Source of the DNA: Ecytonucleospora hepatopenaei
Taxonomy: Eukaryota > Microsporidia > Enterocytozoonidae
DNA length: 64,000 nt
NCBI GenBank assembly: GCA_026692725.1
Contig: JAPMUG010000007.1
Coordinates: forward strand, 110,191-174,190
Reading direction: 5' to 3'
Shown in pieces: positions 11,501 through 20,649 of this stretch. The notes below the pieces were generated by a model. It saw nothing but the letters and a program-made list of their open reading frames with translations, was not told the origin of the DNA and made no database searches. Made by a program: the position numbers and the translations under genes. Positions within the stretch are counted from its first letter, which is position 1; the number at the start of each line of letters is the position of its first letter.

Positions 11501-11784
11501 ATGGTAATACTAATATAAGTAACAGTAATATAAGTAATACTAACACTAATATAAGTAATAATATAAGTAATGTTGCTAATCATATTAGAAATATGGATAA
11601 AAAGAGTGCATGTAATGTTATTAAGAATGTATTAAAAGATTATAAAGGTAAGTCAATTAATAGAATGTATGAAGGTAATAAAGTAAAAGAATATAAAGTA
11701 TTTGATAGTAATATAAATAGTAATATAAATAATAGTAATACTAACATATATAGTAGTAAAGATTTTAAAGATACATTAGGATAA
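8569..11784 (+). CDS. large Asn/Thr/Ile-rich helical protein, possibly a karyopherin (exportin-like)
   Basis: A single uninterrupted 1071-aa frame, by far the longest in the window. Most of it is helical-looking segments (Ile, Leu, Tyr, Lys) separated by AAT/ACT-encoded TNNTN tracts. A few blocks look genuinely constrained: LDTYVLLALYCWPTYMPNFI near 140-160, which recalls the WP..WP.FI segment near the N-terminus of exportins; AAPTHPHRVAEFYTECDIAYM; and the end KKSACNVIKNVLKDYKGKS, reminiscent of exportin-5/Msn5 C-termini. Size and alpha-solenoid look fit a nuclear transport receptor, but this is inference. What is certain is that such a long stop-free frame in DNA this AT-rich must be under selection. 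Confidence 0.7.
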   Translation: MHILTLINKIHKDTLAIKEVEEEVNRIANGDISEIYTLIKIIIDSSNTNTNINICNNTNINSNTNISNNNISTVIFYLFKIIEIKIRNIKNTNICNDTNNTNTNVYTNNNNVYTDIISLVESYISHGMTNDISIIKPCVLDTYVLLALYCWPTYMPNFISYINNTNNTIYNDNTNTNNSLYNDTVYNDTNNTVYNDNNSLYNNILIKYDLLYLFLTETNYNMEIDNKRRGEIKKCINTILSDINNNSNILNNSFIHNILNNINNDNIKYSVIDILIKIYKELLKINHTLIDYDVVYGAAPTHPHRVAEFYTECDIAYMDMDKFYKSLDGLYPDIGIIEEYILNTNTTKTVCNNTTKTNNTDNICNTTNTTTNKVILTNNHILNYMYKSISDSDTYNSSIIYFTRIYSKVYDSNNTNTCNISNYIEMILKEIFNNTVYNDTYNTVLYNNTNILYNNTINIYNDSDSLLFNLIITLSKTYPTQLFMYYINNENITDSRYITTSISKYNTYINSNINNTNILYNISFSNIYNDTYRMYIINDNECIHRINNMLDSIINTYNNTNNINNNNINNSNNISNNTNTYNKNVCKLIIYIISKYKHNIDSNILHNVYNKLYILHTNILNNTYTNIIHIYSILVYGYEILSMIDNILDRYIDFTNILNNTNNNTNISNNSNTNTNISNNTNITDIDYMSNLYSIMYYYYIKSNYAYYSKYANIYLEYYINYKSYRPLDRCYTIIYKIYSNISNTNISNTNNINSNIKYSFNDILKYIYDNIHTYDINTILYINNDILYKLISDNTYDNIILLYIDKEYKILLDIYDNISDYKIYYTCINNILQLIENILRNIITDNTNNTLYNNTTNTNILYNNTNNTNNTLYNNTTNTLYNKLIWDYINILINLLYIDYSNITNKILHIFINTIKHISNTDISDNIHNTIRTTIYNLLMCYNMPHLMVAQSNIIYSITLLIIKYTYACDILNEILYGNTNISNSNISNTNTNISNNISNVANHIRNMDKKSACNVIKNVLKDYKGKSINRMYEGNKVKEYKVFDSNINSNINNSNTNIYSSKDFKDTLG

Positions 11785-12074
11785 TATAATAGTATAATAT
11801 AATAGTATAATATTACTAATAATATAATAGTATAATAGTATATTTTATATAATAATATATTTTATATAATAGTATAATATTACTAATAAATATTTTTAAA
11901 TAAATTTTTATTATACCCTTTATAACATAACATAACAGATTTATTTAACTATATTATATATATAATACATATAATAATATAAACTATAACAATACATATA
12001 ATAATATAATAATATAATATAACAATACATATAATAATATAAACTATTTTTAATATATAATAATATATTTTAAT

Positions 12075-12734
12075 ATGAGCACTAATAAACCTATTAAAAA
12101 ACATAAATCTAATATTATTAAATCTATTGATAAGTTTGATAGTTACTTACATAAGTATAAATATATGTTACTTATTGATAAACATAATATTAGTACACCT
12201 ACTATACAGCATATTAGAGATACATATAAAGATAGTATGGTATTGATATCAATAAAAGGAAGTATATTAAGAAAGTTATATGATATAAATACTAATAATA
12301 ATATATGTAACAATACTGATATAAATATATGTAATAATACTAATATTAAACATAATTTTATTATATGTCTTACTAATGATATTGATATTATTAAATCATA
12401 TACATATTATGATTATTTATTAGAAGGTGAAAAGAATGAAAAAGAATTATATATAAATATGTTAGAATGTAAGAATAGGAAAGTATTAGAATATATCAAT
12501 ATTACTACTAATAGTATAAATGATAATAGTATAAATGATATTATATGTAATAATACTAATATATGTAATAATACTAATATATGTAATAATGATAATGTTA
12601 TTAAGTTATTTTCTATTGGTCAAATAGTTAATAAAAAAGATATTGAAATTATGAAAATATTACAGTTTAAAGGTATATTACGTAAGTTACATATTATAGG
12701 AGAATATAATACTGATAATATACATAAGAAATAA
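12075..12734 (+). CDS. MRT4: uL10-family protein, Mrt4-like (60S assembly)
   Basis: Predicted ribosome assembly factor that occupies the P0/uL10 site on pre-60S particles in the nucleolus. Residues 15-70 carry the N-terminal uL10 pattern: a basic start, LHKYKYMLLIDKHNI, then TPTIQHIRDTYKDSMVLISIKGSILRKLY, the counterpart of the P0 NV.S..LQ.IR....A..L.GKNT.MRRAL helix and strand. A later segment, VNKKDIEIMKILQFKGILRKL, resembles the Mrt4 LT.EQA..LK.FG..MAEFKV block, and there is no acidic P-protein tail. These favour Mrt4 over P0. Asn/Thr tracts (about 75-95 and 150-175) interrupt it. Upstream, 290 bp are AATAGTATAAT-type AT repeats with one TACCCTTTAT at 11914. Confidence 0.62.
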   Translation: MSTNKPIKKHKSNIIKSIDKFDSYLHKYKYMLLIDKHNISTPTIQHIRDTYKDSMVLISIKGSILRKLYDINTNNNICNNTDINICNNTNIKHNFIICLTNDIDIIKSYTYYDYLLEGEKNEKELYINMLECKNRKVLEYINITTNSINDNSINDIICNNTNICNNTNICNNDNVIKLFSIGQIVNKKDIEIMKILQFKGILRKLHIIGEYNTDNIHKK

Positions 12735-12896
12735 TAAAATATTATACTAATATACTATATATTAATAAAGTATTATACTATTATACTAATATATTATTGT
12801 TTATTTATATGTTTTATATGTTTTATATTTTATTATAAATAAATAATATATATTTATATATTAATTTATTATATATTAATTTATTATATTATATTT

Positions 12897-13751
12897 ATGT
12901 ATACTATTGATGATTATACTAAATACTATTTAAATATTAAAACATCTTATAATAATTTTATATCATTACATAATCATATATTTATTAATCATAAGAAATA
13001 TAATATTACATATAATAATATAATAGTACATAAATATATATTAAATAATAATATAAATAGTAATAGTAATAGTAATATAAATAGTAATAATAATATAAAT
13101 AGTAATATTCATTTATATAATGATATAATTGTATATAATAATTATATTGCTCTATTTAACCACAATCAATTTAATTATATACACATATATACCATTACCA
13201 ATAGTGTTATTAAGCTATATAAGTCTATAGATGTGTCATGTATGTTTTACCACTGCTATGCTAATAAGAAAGTACGAAGGACATGCATACGAATATACAT
13301 GAGTATAATGCATATGCATAGGAGTGACTGTTATATGGAGGGAATACTATCATATATAAATATAGAGGATATAAAGAATATAAAGGAATATAAGGAAGGG
13401 ATGGTAGTAGAATATAACAGTAATATAAACAATATAAATAGTAATAATATAAACAATATAAATAGTAATATAAACAGTTATACTATTATATATGATAAAT
13501 ATTTAAATATAATAAATACATCTAATACAACTGTCAATGATAATAGTAGTGATATTAAGTTAAATAGTATTCCTAATAACTTAATACAGGATACTTTTAT
13601 GATTAAAATATATAAAGATAATATATCTATTATTAAGGATGATAGTACATATATAAATAAAAAGAAAATAAAGATAAGAAAGTATGAAGTATATGAAAAT
13701 AAAATATATAATTTATATAAGGATACATTACAAATAATAGAGATAATATAA
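12897..13751 (+). CDS. hypothetical Asn/Ile/Tyr-rich protein
   Basis: A 284-aa frame from the first ATG. Residues 1-60 and 85-190 look constrained (for example [21 protein letters not shown] and [21 protein letters not shown], with several Cys and His), while NINSNNN tracts at about 50-85 and 170-200 are microsatellite-like. There is no signal peptide or membrane segment. I do not recognise a family. Its 3' end runs directly into the 8-bp satellite at 13750. Confidence 0.6.
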   Translation: MYTIDDYTKYYLNIKTSYNNFISLHNHIFINHKKYNITYNNIIVHKYILNNNINSNSNSNINSNNNINSNIHLYNDIIVYNNYIALFNHNQFNYIHIYTITNSVIKLYKSIDVSCMFYHCYANKKVRRTCIRIYMSIMHMHRSDCYMEGILSYINIEDIKNIKEYKEGMVVEYNSNINNINSNNINNINSNINSYTIIYDKYLNIINTSNTTVNDNSSDIKLNSIPNNLIQDTFMIKIYKDNISIIKDDSTYINKKKIKIRKYEVYENKIYNLYKDTLQIIEII

Positions 13752-13997
13752 ATATATAAATATATAAATATATAAATATATAAATATATAAATATATAAA
13801 TATATAAATATATAAATATATAAATATATAAATATATAAATATATAAATATATAAATATATAAATATATAAATATATAAATATATAAATATATAAATATA
13901 TAAATATATAAATATATAAATATATAAATATATAAATATATAAATATATAAATATATAAATATATAAATATATAAATATATAAATATATAAATATAT
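13750..13997. repeat. 8-bp satellite (AATATATA)n
   Basis: About 31 essentially perfect copies of AATATATA fill the space between two convergent genes. It begins inside the stop codon of the upstream gene and ends just before the stop codon of Mtq2. Confidence 0.95.
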
Positions 13998-14004
13998 TTT
14001 AAGC

Positions 14005-14703
14005 TTATAATTTTATTTTATAAATTTCTATTGTTTCTCCTAATATCTTTTTTGTTTTTACTAATGATATATTTATATTATTTATATTATGTATATTATG
14101 TATATTATGTATATTATGTATATTATTTATATTATTAGCTTTAATTACTAATAAATATACTATAAGATTATTATTTATTATATTATTTTCATTAGTAATG
14201 TTTATTTTATTATAATATTCTACTATATTATTCATAAACTTATTTATTACTTCACTTCCTTCTTTCCCTCCTTCTAATATTGTCCCTCCCATATTTGTGT
14301 CTTTATATTCTTCTATTTCTTCACTTGGTACATATGGTGCATTAAATAATATAATATCAAAATATGATAGATTAATATAATCAAACATATTGGTTAATAT
14401 TAAATTATAATCAGTATTGGTATTATCGGTATTATTATTGGTATTATTGGTATTATTAGTGCTATTGCTTACTGCTTCTAATGCTTTTATATTTATATCT
14501 GTACTTATCACTATATTGTTCTTTTTTACCTGGTTAGTTAGTATACATGTTGAACAACCTAAATCTAATATTACTTTGTTAGTTAGTGACAATTCATTTA
14601 GTAGATCTACAAATAGATAGCTATCTTCTTGAGGTTCATAATAATCAAAGTTATATCCATATTTATTAATATAAGAAGAATTAAATATATTGTTGTTATT
14701 CAT
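14005..14703 (-). CDS. MTQ2: eRF1 glutamine methyltransferase catalytic subunit (Mtq2/HemK2-like)
   Basis: Class I SAM-dependent methyltransferase; the eukaryotic family methylates the GGQ glutamine of release factor eRF1, working with Trm112 in the cytoplasm. Seen: [14 protein letters not shown] (residues 20-33), motif [13 protein letters not shown], the acidic end of strand 2 [12 protein letters not shown], and the catalytic loop [10 protein letters not shown]. The usual NPPY is NAPY here; the catalytic Asn is kept. [11 protein letters not shown] and NIHNIHNIH tracts are inserted. At 232 aa it is close to the family length. The start ATG immediately precedes five Asn codons. Confidence 0.85.
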   Translation of the reverse strand: MNNNNIFNSSYINKYGYNFDYYEPQEDSYLFVDLLNELSLTNKVILDLGCSTCILTNQVKKNNIVISTDINIKALEAVSNSTNNTNNTNNNTDNTNTDYNLILTNMFDYINLSYFDIILFNAPYVPSEEIEEYKDTNMGGTILEGGKEGSEVINKFMNNIVEYYNKINITNENNIINNNLIVYLLVIKANNINNIHNIHNIHNIHNINNINISLVKTKKILGETIEIYKIKL

Positions 14704-15262
14704 ATGTGTTTATAATATATTTTACAATATTTTTATAATATATTTTATAATAATAAAATAATATAAATTACAATATTTTGTTAATAATACAATAATATAT
14801 TTTATAATATTTTTATAATAATATTATATAATTTTATAGGGTTATTATTTTAGTATTTTATTACATTTACATAAAAACATACTAATTTATATTATAATTA
14901 CAAATATATTTATATATTATTTATTTAAATAGAAAAAACAATATTTTTGTTTATATTTATATAAGTTTATTTTATACTTTGACATTTTATCATATAATTG
15001 TTTATTGATTAAAATATACAAACATTTTATATTTATGAAATAATTTATTTATTGTTATGAATTAGCATATATAAAATATAATCACACCTTTTTAAGGATA
15101 AAAAACTAATTATATTTTTTGTTTTTTAATATCAAAATCAATAATATTTATTTATAAATAAAATGTTATTGTTTTTATAATATATAATATAAAATATAAT
15201 AATATAAAATATAATATAAAATATTAATATATAATAATATACTATATTTATAAGTAATATAT
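14704..15262. other. divergent intergenic region, 559 bp
   Basis: Lies between leftward Mtq2 and a rightward secreted-protein gene. AT-rich with AATATAAAATAT-type repeats at 15180-15260. A CCC site for the minus strand (AACCCTATAAAA) lies near 14838. No gene or RNA recognised. Confidence 0.45.
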
Positions 15263-16213
15263 ATGTATAAAATGTATTTTTGTTTTTTTATATTTAGAAT
15301 TATATTTTGTTCAGGTGAAAATATAAATAATATAAATAATACAGATGGTATAAAAAATATAACTAATAGTAATTTTCTTTTTAGTGATTTATCAAAGTAT
15401 ACAAGTATAGAAAGAATTTCTAATCTAGTAAAAAATACAAAATATTCACACTCATTTGAAAATATTGTAAGACATTCAATATTATTAAAGAATGAAATAA
15501 ATAAAATAAAAATAGATGGTAATCCTTTTGAATTTAATTTGCAAGATACAGAAGAACAGTGTATTAAAAGAACAGTAGATTTTATAAATAACTTTTATAT
15601 GGATGATTTAAAAATAAAAATTAAACACATAAGTGAACAACTAACTCTTAAAGATGTTGTAAAATTACATGTTAATGATATTGAATTCAATGAAAATGAA
15701 TTAGAATCATTTAAAGCATATACAGAGTATGAAACATCTGATAGAATATTATTAGCACTTGGAAAAATAAAAAATAAGGTTGATTTATGTGACTATTTTA
15801 ACCTTTTTATAAATGATAATGCTTATGATAATTATATAAAAGGATTTTGTACTATTTTAAATAAAGTACAAGAAGAGTTAAATAACCTTAATAAAACAAA
15901 TGATAAAATACAAAACCGACTAATATTTGATAATAAAGAAGGAGAAGATTTAAGGACATTTTTTGTTAATTTTGTGTATTATGTAACATTTTATGATGTT
16001 TGTGAAAAATACGGTAAAATTGATAAAAATTTACATCTGTTTCATACAAAAACATACATTTATGATTTAAACACCAAATACAAACCATTAATAAGTAATT
16101 TAGATTATTTAAAGCATAATATTTTATTAAGTGCTGAATCAATCATAAAAATAAAAGATTTGTTTGAAAAATATAAAGAAATGAAATTTAATTTAGTTAT
16201 GATGCTAGATTAA
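15263..16213 (+). CDS. secreted protein of unknown function
   Basis: A 316-aa protein with an N-terminal signal peptide (MYFCFFIFRIIFCSG, probably starting at the second ATG, 15272) and no other membrane segment. The mature part is helical, Lys/Glu/Asn-rich, with scattered cysteines (positions near 113, 191, 205 and 263). It begins a pair with the next gene, also secreted and on the same strand. No homologue recognised. Composition differs from the Asn/Thr-expanded genes to the left. Confidence 0.7.
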   Translation: MYKMYFCFFIFRIIFCSGENINNINNTDGIKNITNSNFLFSDLSKYTSIERISNLVKNTKYSHSFENIVRHSILLKNEINKIKIDGNPFEFNLQDTEEQCIKRTVDFINNFYMDDLKIKIKHISEQLTLKDVVKLHVNDIEFNENELESFKAYTEYETSDRILLALGKIKNKVDLCDYFNLFINDNAYDNYIKGFCTILNKVQEELNNLNKTNDKIQNRLIFDNKEGEDLRTFFVNFVYYVTFYDVCEKYGKIDKNLHLFHTKTYIYDLNTKYKPLISNLDYLKHNILLSAESIIKIKDLFEKYKEMKFNLVMMLD

Positions 16214-16353
16214 AAATTATTTATAGTAATTTTTAGATAATGATTTTAGTTAGAGAGTTTTTAAAATTATTAATAAACTATTTGTGTTTTAATTTTACCT
16301 TAATTTTTTAATAAAATTAAAATTAAAACATATCTAATTTTTTACATCCTTTA

Positions 16354-17110
16354 ATGTTTTTGTGTATTTTATATAAAATTATTTTTTTCTATAAAGTGAA
16401 ATGTGCTAGATGGGATGGTGGTAATCATACAGAGAGTATTGAATGTAATGATATTAATTTAATTGATGATGAACTTGTAAAATATTTTAATTTGCTACCA
16501 ACTTATCAGAAATATAAAATTGAAGAACTTTACTATGAAAAAACGGGTAAAGACACTGTAAATTTTGATTTAATACATAAAAATAAGACATTAAAAGATA
16601 TTATATGTTCTTTTTTAGTTGCTGAAATAAATAAAACCTGGAATAGTAAAAAAACAAATGTAACACAATATTTCTATGATAAATATAATGGAAATCTATG
16701 TGATAAAAAATTATAAATTTATTAAGTTATTTTGTTTTATCCATGAAGGAATTTTAAACTATACTGATAATAACTTAGATGCGCTTAAAAATGAACAGTC
16801 TAATATATTAGCCAATAATCATTTTTTAAGCATAGATATTGAATTTATAAAAAATATTTTTAAAGATTTAGAAAAAAACCATGGTGAAACAAGAGATTTA
16901 CTATTAAAATTAGAAGGTGATATTGTTGAATTACAAAAAAGAATAGATGAAGAAGAAGAAAAAGCAGCGTTAGAAGAACAATTAACTCAGTTACATATAG
17001 ATTTAATTCATTTAAATCATCAAAAAACCGAAACTAATTTTAAACTTGTTTCTTTAGAGTCTAAATTGTTACTATTAAAAAAAGAAATGGACATATTAAA
17101 TAACTTTTAG
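16354..17110 (+). CDS. secreted coiled-coil protein, interrupted by a one-base shift
   Basis: The first frame (16354-16716) has a hydrophobic N-terminus (MFLCILYKIIFFYKVKCARW) consistent with a signal peptide, then N-glycosylation-like NHT and NKT sites, ending NLCDKKL. A second frame overlaps it by 41 bases and continues to 17110, with coiled coil DIVELQKRIDEEEEKAALEE and following heptads. The second ATG lies inside the first frame, and the natural join is at the A6 run 16705-16710, where one A too many would explain the break. The joined product would be about 251 aa. Unknown function; the neighbouring upstream gene is also secreted. Confidence 0.6.
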
Positions 17111-17313
17111 CATGTAAATAAAATTTAAAACATATTTGCAAAAGTTTTTATACAAAAGTATTTTATCCTATATAAAATAAAATAAACCGTATCTTATTAT
17201 ATTCTTTTAAGTAATGATTAAAATTAACTTTATACCTAAAAACTATAAATTAAGTGTTTTATACAGGTAAAATATAATTAATCAAAAAAGTCAAGGAATA
17301 TTTAACGTAAAAA

Positions 17314-18105
17314 ATGCAAAATAATTTTTTCTTAAAAAGTTTTTTAAGCTTAAAAAGTATTTTTGATCAAAGAAATAATATAAAAGCACCGGTTGATAGT
17401 TTTGGATGTCACATTGTACAAGAAAATCAAATAGATTCTGACGAGTATAAATTACATATTTTGATTAAACTAATTTTAAGCGTACAATCTAAGGATGAAA
17501 ATACACATAAATGCTATTTGGATATTTGTAGAATTAACAACAACAATATATTTTTAAATAGAAGATTATTAACAGATTATCATTTAAATAATGGTGATAA
17601 TTTACAAGAAAATAAGCGTACAAAAATATTAGAAGGAAAGAAAATTAATAAGGTTAATTTCTTTAATAAAAAAATGCAAGTTATAAAAGAAATTTTTTCT
17701 AATAAAAATTTAAGTTTACTGCTTAACAATCCAAACGAATTAATAAAGCTTAAAGGTATAGGAAATAAAATAATATCTCTTTATACACAACATGCATTGT
17801 TCATATTTACTGAAATACCTGTTGATTTGCATGTACATCGAATTCTTAATAGAATAGGAATGGTTGATTGCAAAAATAGCAACATGACAGATTTAGAATT
17901 AAGAAAAAATAAAAAACAAATCATTAGTGAAATGGGTAATCTTAGTGCAAAACAAAATAATCAAAATTTTAGTTTTAAACCTGAAAACATAAATGCAGTT
18001 TTGGTTGGATTTGGGCAGGTAGTTTGTACGGCTAAAAATCCTAAATGTAAAGAATGTTATGCAAGTTCAACCTGTAAATTTTATTTAAACAAGTTTAGCT
18101 TTTAA
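17314..18105 (+). CDS. NTH1: endonuclease III-type DNA glycosylase/AP lyase
   Basis: Base-excision repair enzyme that removes oxidised pyrimidines and nicks abasic sites. HhH-GPD fold: SVQSKDENTHKCY (usual LSAQ-TD region), hairpin LKGIGNKI at 146-153 with catalytic Lys152, and VDLHVHR with catalytic Asp171. The C-terminal 4Fe-4S loop is intact, Cys238-x6-Cys245-x2-Cys248-x5-Cys254. At 263 aa it is near the bacterial size. A Lys/Asn-rich insert (about 95-125) and another (about 190-220) are extra. The start is the first ATG; no targeting sequence is obvious, fitting a nuclear enzyme. Confidence 0.93.
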   Translation: MQNNFFLKSFLSLKSIFDQRNNIKAPVDSFGCHIVQENQIDSDEYKLHILIKLILSVQSKDENTHKCYLDICRINNNNIFLNRRLLTDYHLNNGDNLQENKRTKILEGKKINKVNFFNKKMQVIKEIFSNKNLSLLLNNPNELIKLKGIGNKIISLYTQHALFIFTEIPVDLHVHRILNRIGMVDCKNSNMTDLELRKNKKQIISEMGNLSAKQNNQNFSFKPENINAVLVGFGQVVCTAKNPKCKECYASSTCKFYLNKFSF

Positions 18106-18207
18106 AGTAGTTACCATATATATTTAAATTTTTATAAAAAACTCTTTATATGATTTATTATACTAATAATAAGTTATTTTATACATTTATTGTTTAAAAA
18201 ATAAACA

Positions 18208-19029
18208 TTATGTGTATTTTTTAAGTTCTTCTTTTAAAATTCTAATTTCTTCAGAAAACTTCTTTTTAAGCACTGGGTGAGTGGTTTTAGCCAATAATCC
18301 TTCTTTTTCTTCCAGTTTTTTAGTAATTTCATCTTTTGCTTGTAAATTTAAAAGACGCTGGCTTTCATCTTCTGTATTCTTTTCACCGTCATTTTCTTCT
18401 TGTATATCCAAATCGTCAAATTCATTTTCTAGCTCATTTTCTAAATCTGCTGCAATTTCATCCAATTCCTCATCATGGGAGTGAATTACCTCAACTTTTA
18501 TAGCTTCTGCATCCCTGGCAAGTAGATCATTAACCTTCTTTTCAATTTCTTCAACAAGTTCTAATTTCATTTCTACCTTCTTAAAACGTCTATCTTTACA
18601 CCATTTCATAGGTGGAGTTAAACATTCATATGGACACTCTTCTGGGTCCTTAAAAGATATTTTTCTTTTTGTATAAGAATTGTTCTTACTTAGGTAATGA
18701 CCTTTTACATCATTTTCCTCTTTAATGTTTTCTTCATTGTAATTAGCAAATGTCTTAATATCCTTATTGTTGTTTTCCTCATTTAAAACATTAATTTCAT
18801 TATCACAATAAATTCTAATTATTGCAGAAATGTCACTTATTTTATACAATTTGTTATCAATAACTTTATGTGATTCTATAACAGTTGGTGGTCGATGTAT
18901 TAACCCATGATATATCTTATTTTTATAAATCAAATTTACATTTATATCATCTAATTTTTCTAATTCACATTCTTCTAAATTTATATGTTGTAATTCTTGT
19001 GGTAATCTCAATACAAATTGTTGCTCCAT
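18208..19029 (-). CDS. TAF7: TFIID subunit TAF7
   Basis: RNA polymerase II general transcription factor subunit that binds TAF1. The N-terminal TAFII55 domain covers about residues 1-155: EQQFVLRLPQEL, then IYKNKIYHGLIHRPPTVIESHKV, YKISDISAIIRI, and after an acidic insert YECLTPPMKWCKDRRFK, matching the family's HG.TPPM/LK..R.RRF end. The rest is acidic and ends in a coiled coil (LEEKEGLLAKTTHPVLKKKF), as in other TAF7 proteins. 273 aa. Two TFIID/SAGA-type genes lie close together here on the same strand (see 19624-20649), though a rightward gene separates them. Confidence 0.88.
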   Translation of the reverse strand: MEQQFVLRLPQELQHINLEECELEKLDDINVNLIYKNKIYHGLIHRPPTVIESHKVIDNKLYKISDISAIIRIYCDNEINVLNEENNNKDIKTFANYNEENIKEENDVKGHYLSKNNSYTKRKISFKDPEECPYECLTPPMKWCKDRRFKKVEMKLELVEEIEKKVNDLLARDAEAIKVEVIHSHDEELDEIAADLENELENEFDDLDIQEENDGEKNTEDESQRLLNLQAKDEITKKLEEKEGLLAKTTHPVLKKKFSEEIRILKEELKKYT

Positions 19030-19171
19030 TTTTTATTTTTAGTTACTTTAATATATTTTAAAATAATTTAAATGTTTAAAATAGGTCGAATGTTTAAAAT
19101 AATTGAAATGTTTAAAATAGTTGAATGTTTTAAGGGCTTAATAAAATAAAAAAGAAGTTTTTTTGAACAAC

Positions 19172-19522
19172 ATGATTTTAAAATTAAAATATAACAAAGA
19201 ACCATTAGAAAGACTTAAAGAAATACAGGATTTGCTTTTAAGCATTAAGCAAGTGTGTGAAAATAGAAACGAAGAAACATTTCCTTATGAAAACGTAGAA
19301 AAAATTGTTAAAATAGCAAAGGAAGTAGAAAATGAGTTATTAGGCAATGGTAAAAATAAAAACAACAAATTAGAAGATGTTTCAGTTGAATTCTTTAAGA
19401 AGGTTATACAAGCAAAAGACTTTTCAAAGATACTTGAAGGTTATAAAAAAGAAATGCAAAAAGGACAAAATGCTGTGACTAAAAAACAAAAAAAGTTTGA
19501 AGAAATTTCAAAAAAGTTGTGA
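19172..19522 (+). CDS. small helical protein of unknown function
   Basis: A 116-aa protein from ATG 19172; an in-frame TTG nine bases earlier is unlikely to be the start. Lys/Glu-rich, predicted all-helical with heptad-like spacing (LKEIQDLLLSIKQVCE; VEKIVKIAKEVENELL), ending in a basic tail. No signal peptide or membrane segment. Not recognised. Confidence 0.55.
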   Translation: MILKLKYNKEPLERLKEIQDLLLSIKQVCENRNEETFPYENVEKIVKIAKEVENELLGNGKNKNNKLEDVSVEFFKKVIQAKDFSKILEGYKKEMQKGQNAVTKKQKKFEEISKKL

Positions 19523-19623
19523 CTTAAAAAAAGACTTATTTTATAAACATTAAAACGTTTAATATATTAACTAATTAAAATAAAACAGTTTAATTTATTT
19601 TTTGATAAATTGCACAAGAATAG

Positions 19624-20649
19624 TCAATCTTTATGCAAAGGATGTTCCTTTTTATTTTTCTTTTTAATTGCTATTTTTTTAGCCTTTCCAAAATCATCCA
19701 AAAAACTTACAGGAACTTCTTCGGAATTTTCTTTAATAAATTGCATCTTAAAATCATTAAGATTTAAATTACTACAAGTGTATGTTGAATTATTATATAA
19801 ATTATTAGAACTTAAAGTATTAAAGTTAACATTATTAACATCATTGTTTGATATTTGATCTGTATTTTTTTCCAAATCAAAGTTTTCATTATATGGTTTT
19901 GTACCAAGAAATGTTTCTTCTATAACCTCTTCCAAATCATATAAATAGTCTTGATTAAACTTTTTTTCTTCTATTTTTTTATATTTTACTGTGCATTTTT
20001 CTATAAACGTTTTAAAAAACTGTTCTGACTCAACTCCCCCTCCCTCCTCTCGCTCGTTTTTTGATTCTTCACTGTCTTTTTCTACTTCTTCCTCGTTTGT
20101 ACCGATAATGTTGACTCTACTGGTTGATTTAAAATTATCTTCCTTTTTCTCAAAAATTTCGTCTTCTATAAATAAATTTGTTTTTAAAGAAGTTTTGTAA
20201 GCAGCCTTTATGGACTGTTCTCTAGGTAAAAATTTGAGAAGTCCAAGCATGTTCATTTCATCACTTGAATGTCTAACTAACTCTGTAAGTGCAATTTGCT
20301 GTGAACAAAATTGAATTAGTTCACTTATTTGCAGGTTATATGTTTGTAAAAACAAAATAATAGTTTTGTCGGTATAAGAAAAAACATTTTCTCTTTTAAC
20401 TTTTTTTACACTTTCTTCATCTTCTATATTCTTTTTAGAATGGTGTGCTTCCTTGTCTTTTTTATCACTTTTATATGAATTACTTAGTAAAATAATTTCT
20501 TTATTGTTACCTATGCACCTATCTATGTAATAGCTAAATACTTCGGACAAAACGTTTAAAGACTCTTCTGTGCACTTTTCAAAACCTAGCTGTAGCAAAA
20601 TTTCAACTGCTGCGATTTTAAACAGTTTTTTATTTAGCTGTGACTTCAT
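19624..20649 (-). CDS. Bromo_TP histone-fold protein (TAF3/TAF8/SPT7-like)
   Basis: Residues 8-50 (FKIAAVEILLQLGFEKCTEESLNVLSEVFSYYI split over the domain) fit the bromodomain-associated histone fold found in TAF3, TAF8 and SPT7, which pairs with TAF10 in TFIID or SAGA. The remaining sequence is acidic and low in structure, apart from ILFLQTYNLQISELIQFCSQQ and LLKFLPREQSIKAAYK, and it ends with a basic KKKNKKEHPLHKD tail. 341 aa. The choice between TAF3, TAF8 and SPT7 cannot be made by eye. A CCC motif lies 16-18 bases before its ATG. Confidence 0.6.
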   Translation of the reverse strand: MKSQLNKKLFKIAAVEILLQLGFEKCTEESLNVLSEVFSYYIDRCIGNNKEIILLSNSYKSDKKDKEAHHSKKNIEDEESVKKVKRENVFSYTDKTIILFLQTYNLQISELIQFCSQQIALTELVRHSSDEMNMLGLLKFLPREQSIKAAYKTSLKTNLFIEDEIFEKKEDNFKSTSRVNIIGTNEEEVEKDSEESKNEREEGGGVESEQFFKTFIEKCTVKYKKIEEKKFNQDYLYDLEEVIEETFLGTKPYNENFDLEKNTDQISNNDVNNVNFNTLSSNNLYNNSTYTCSNLNLNDFKMQFIKENSEEVPVSFLDDFGKAKKIAIKKKNKKEHPLHKD

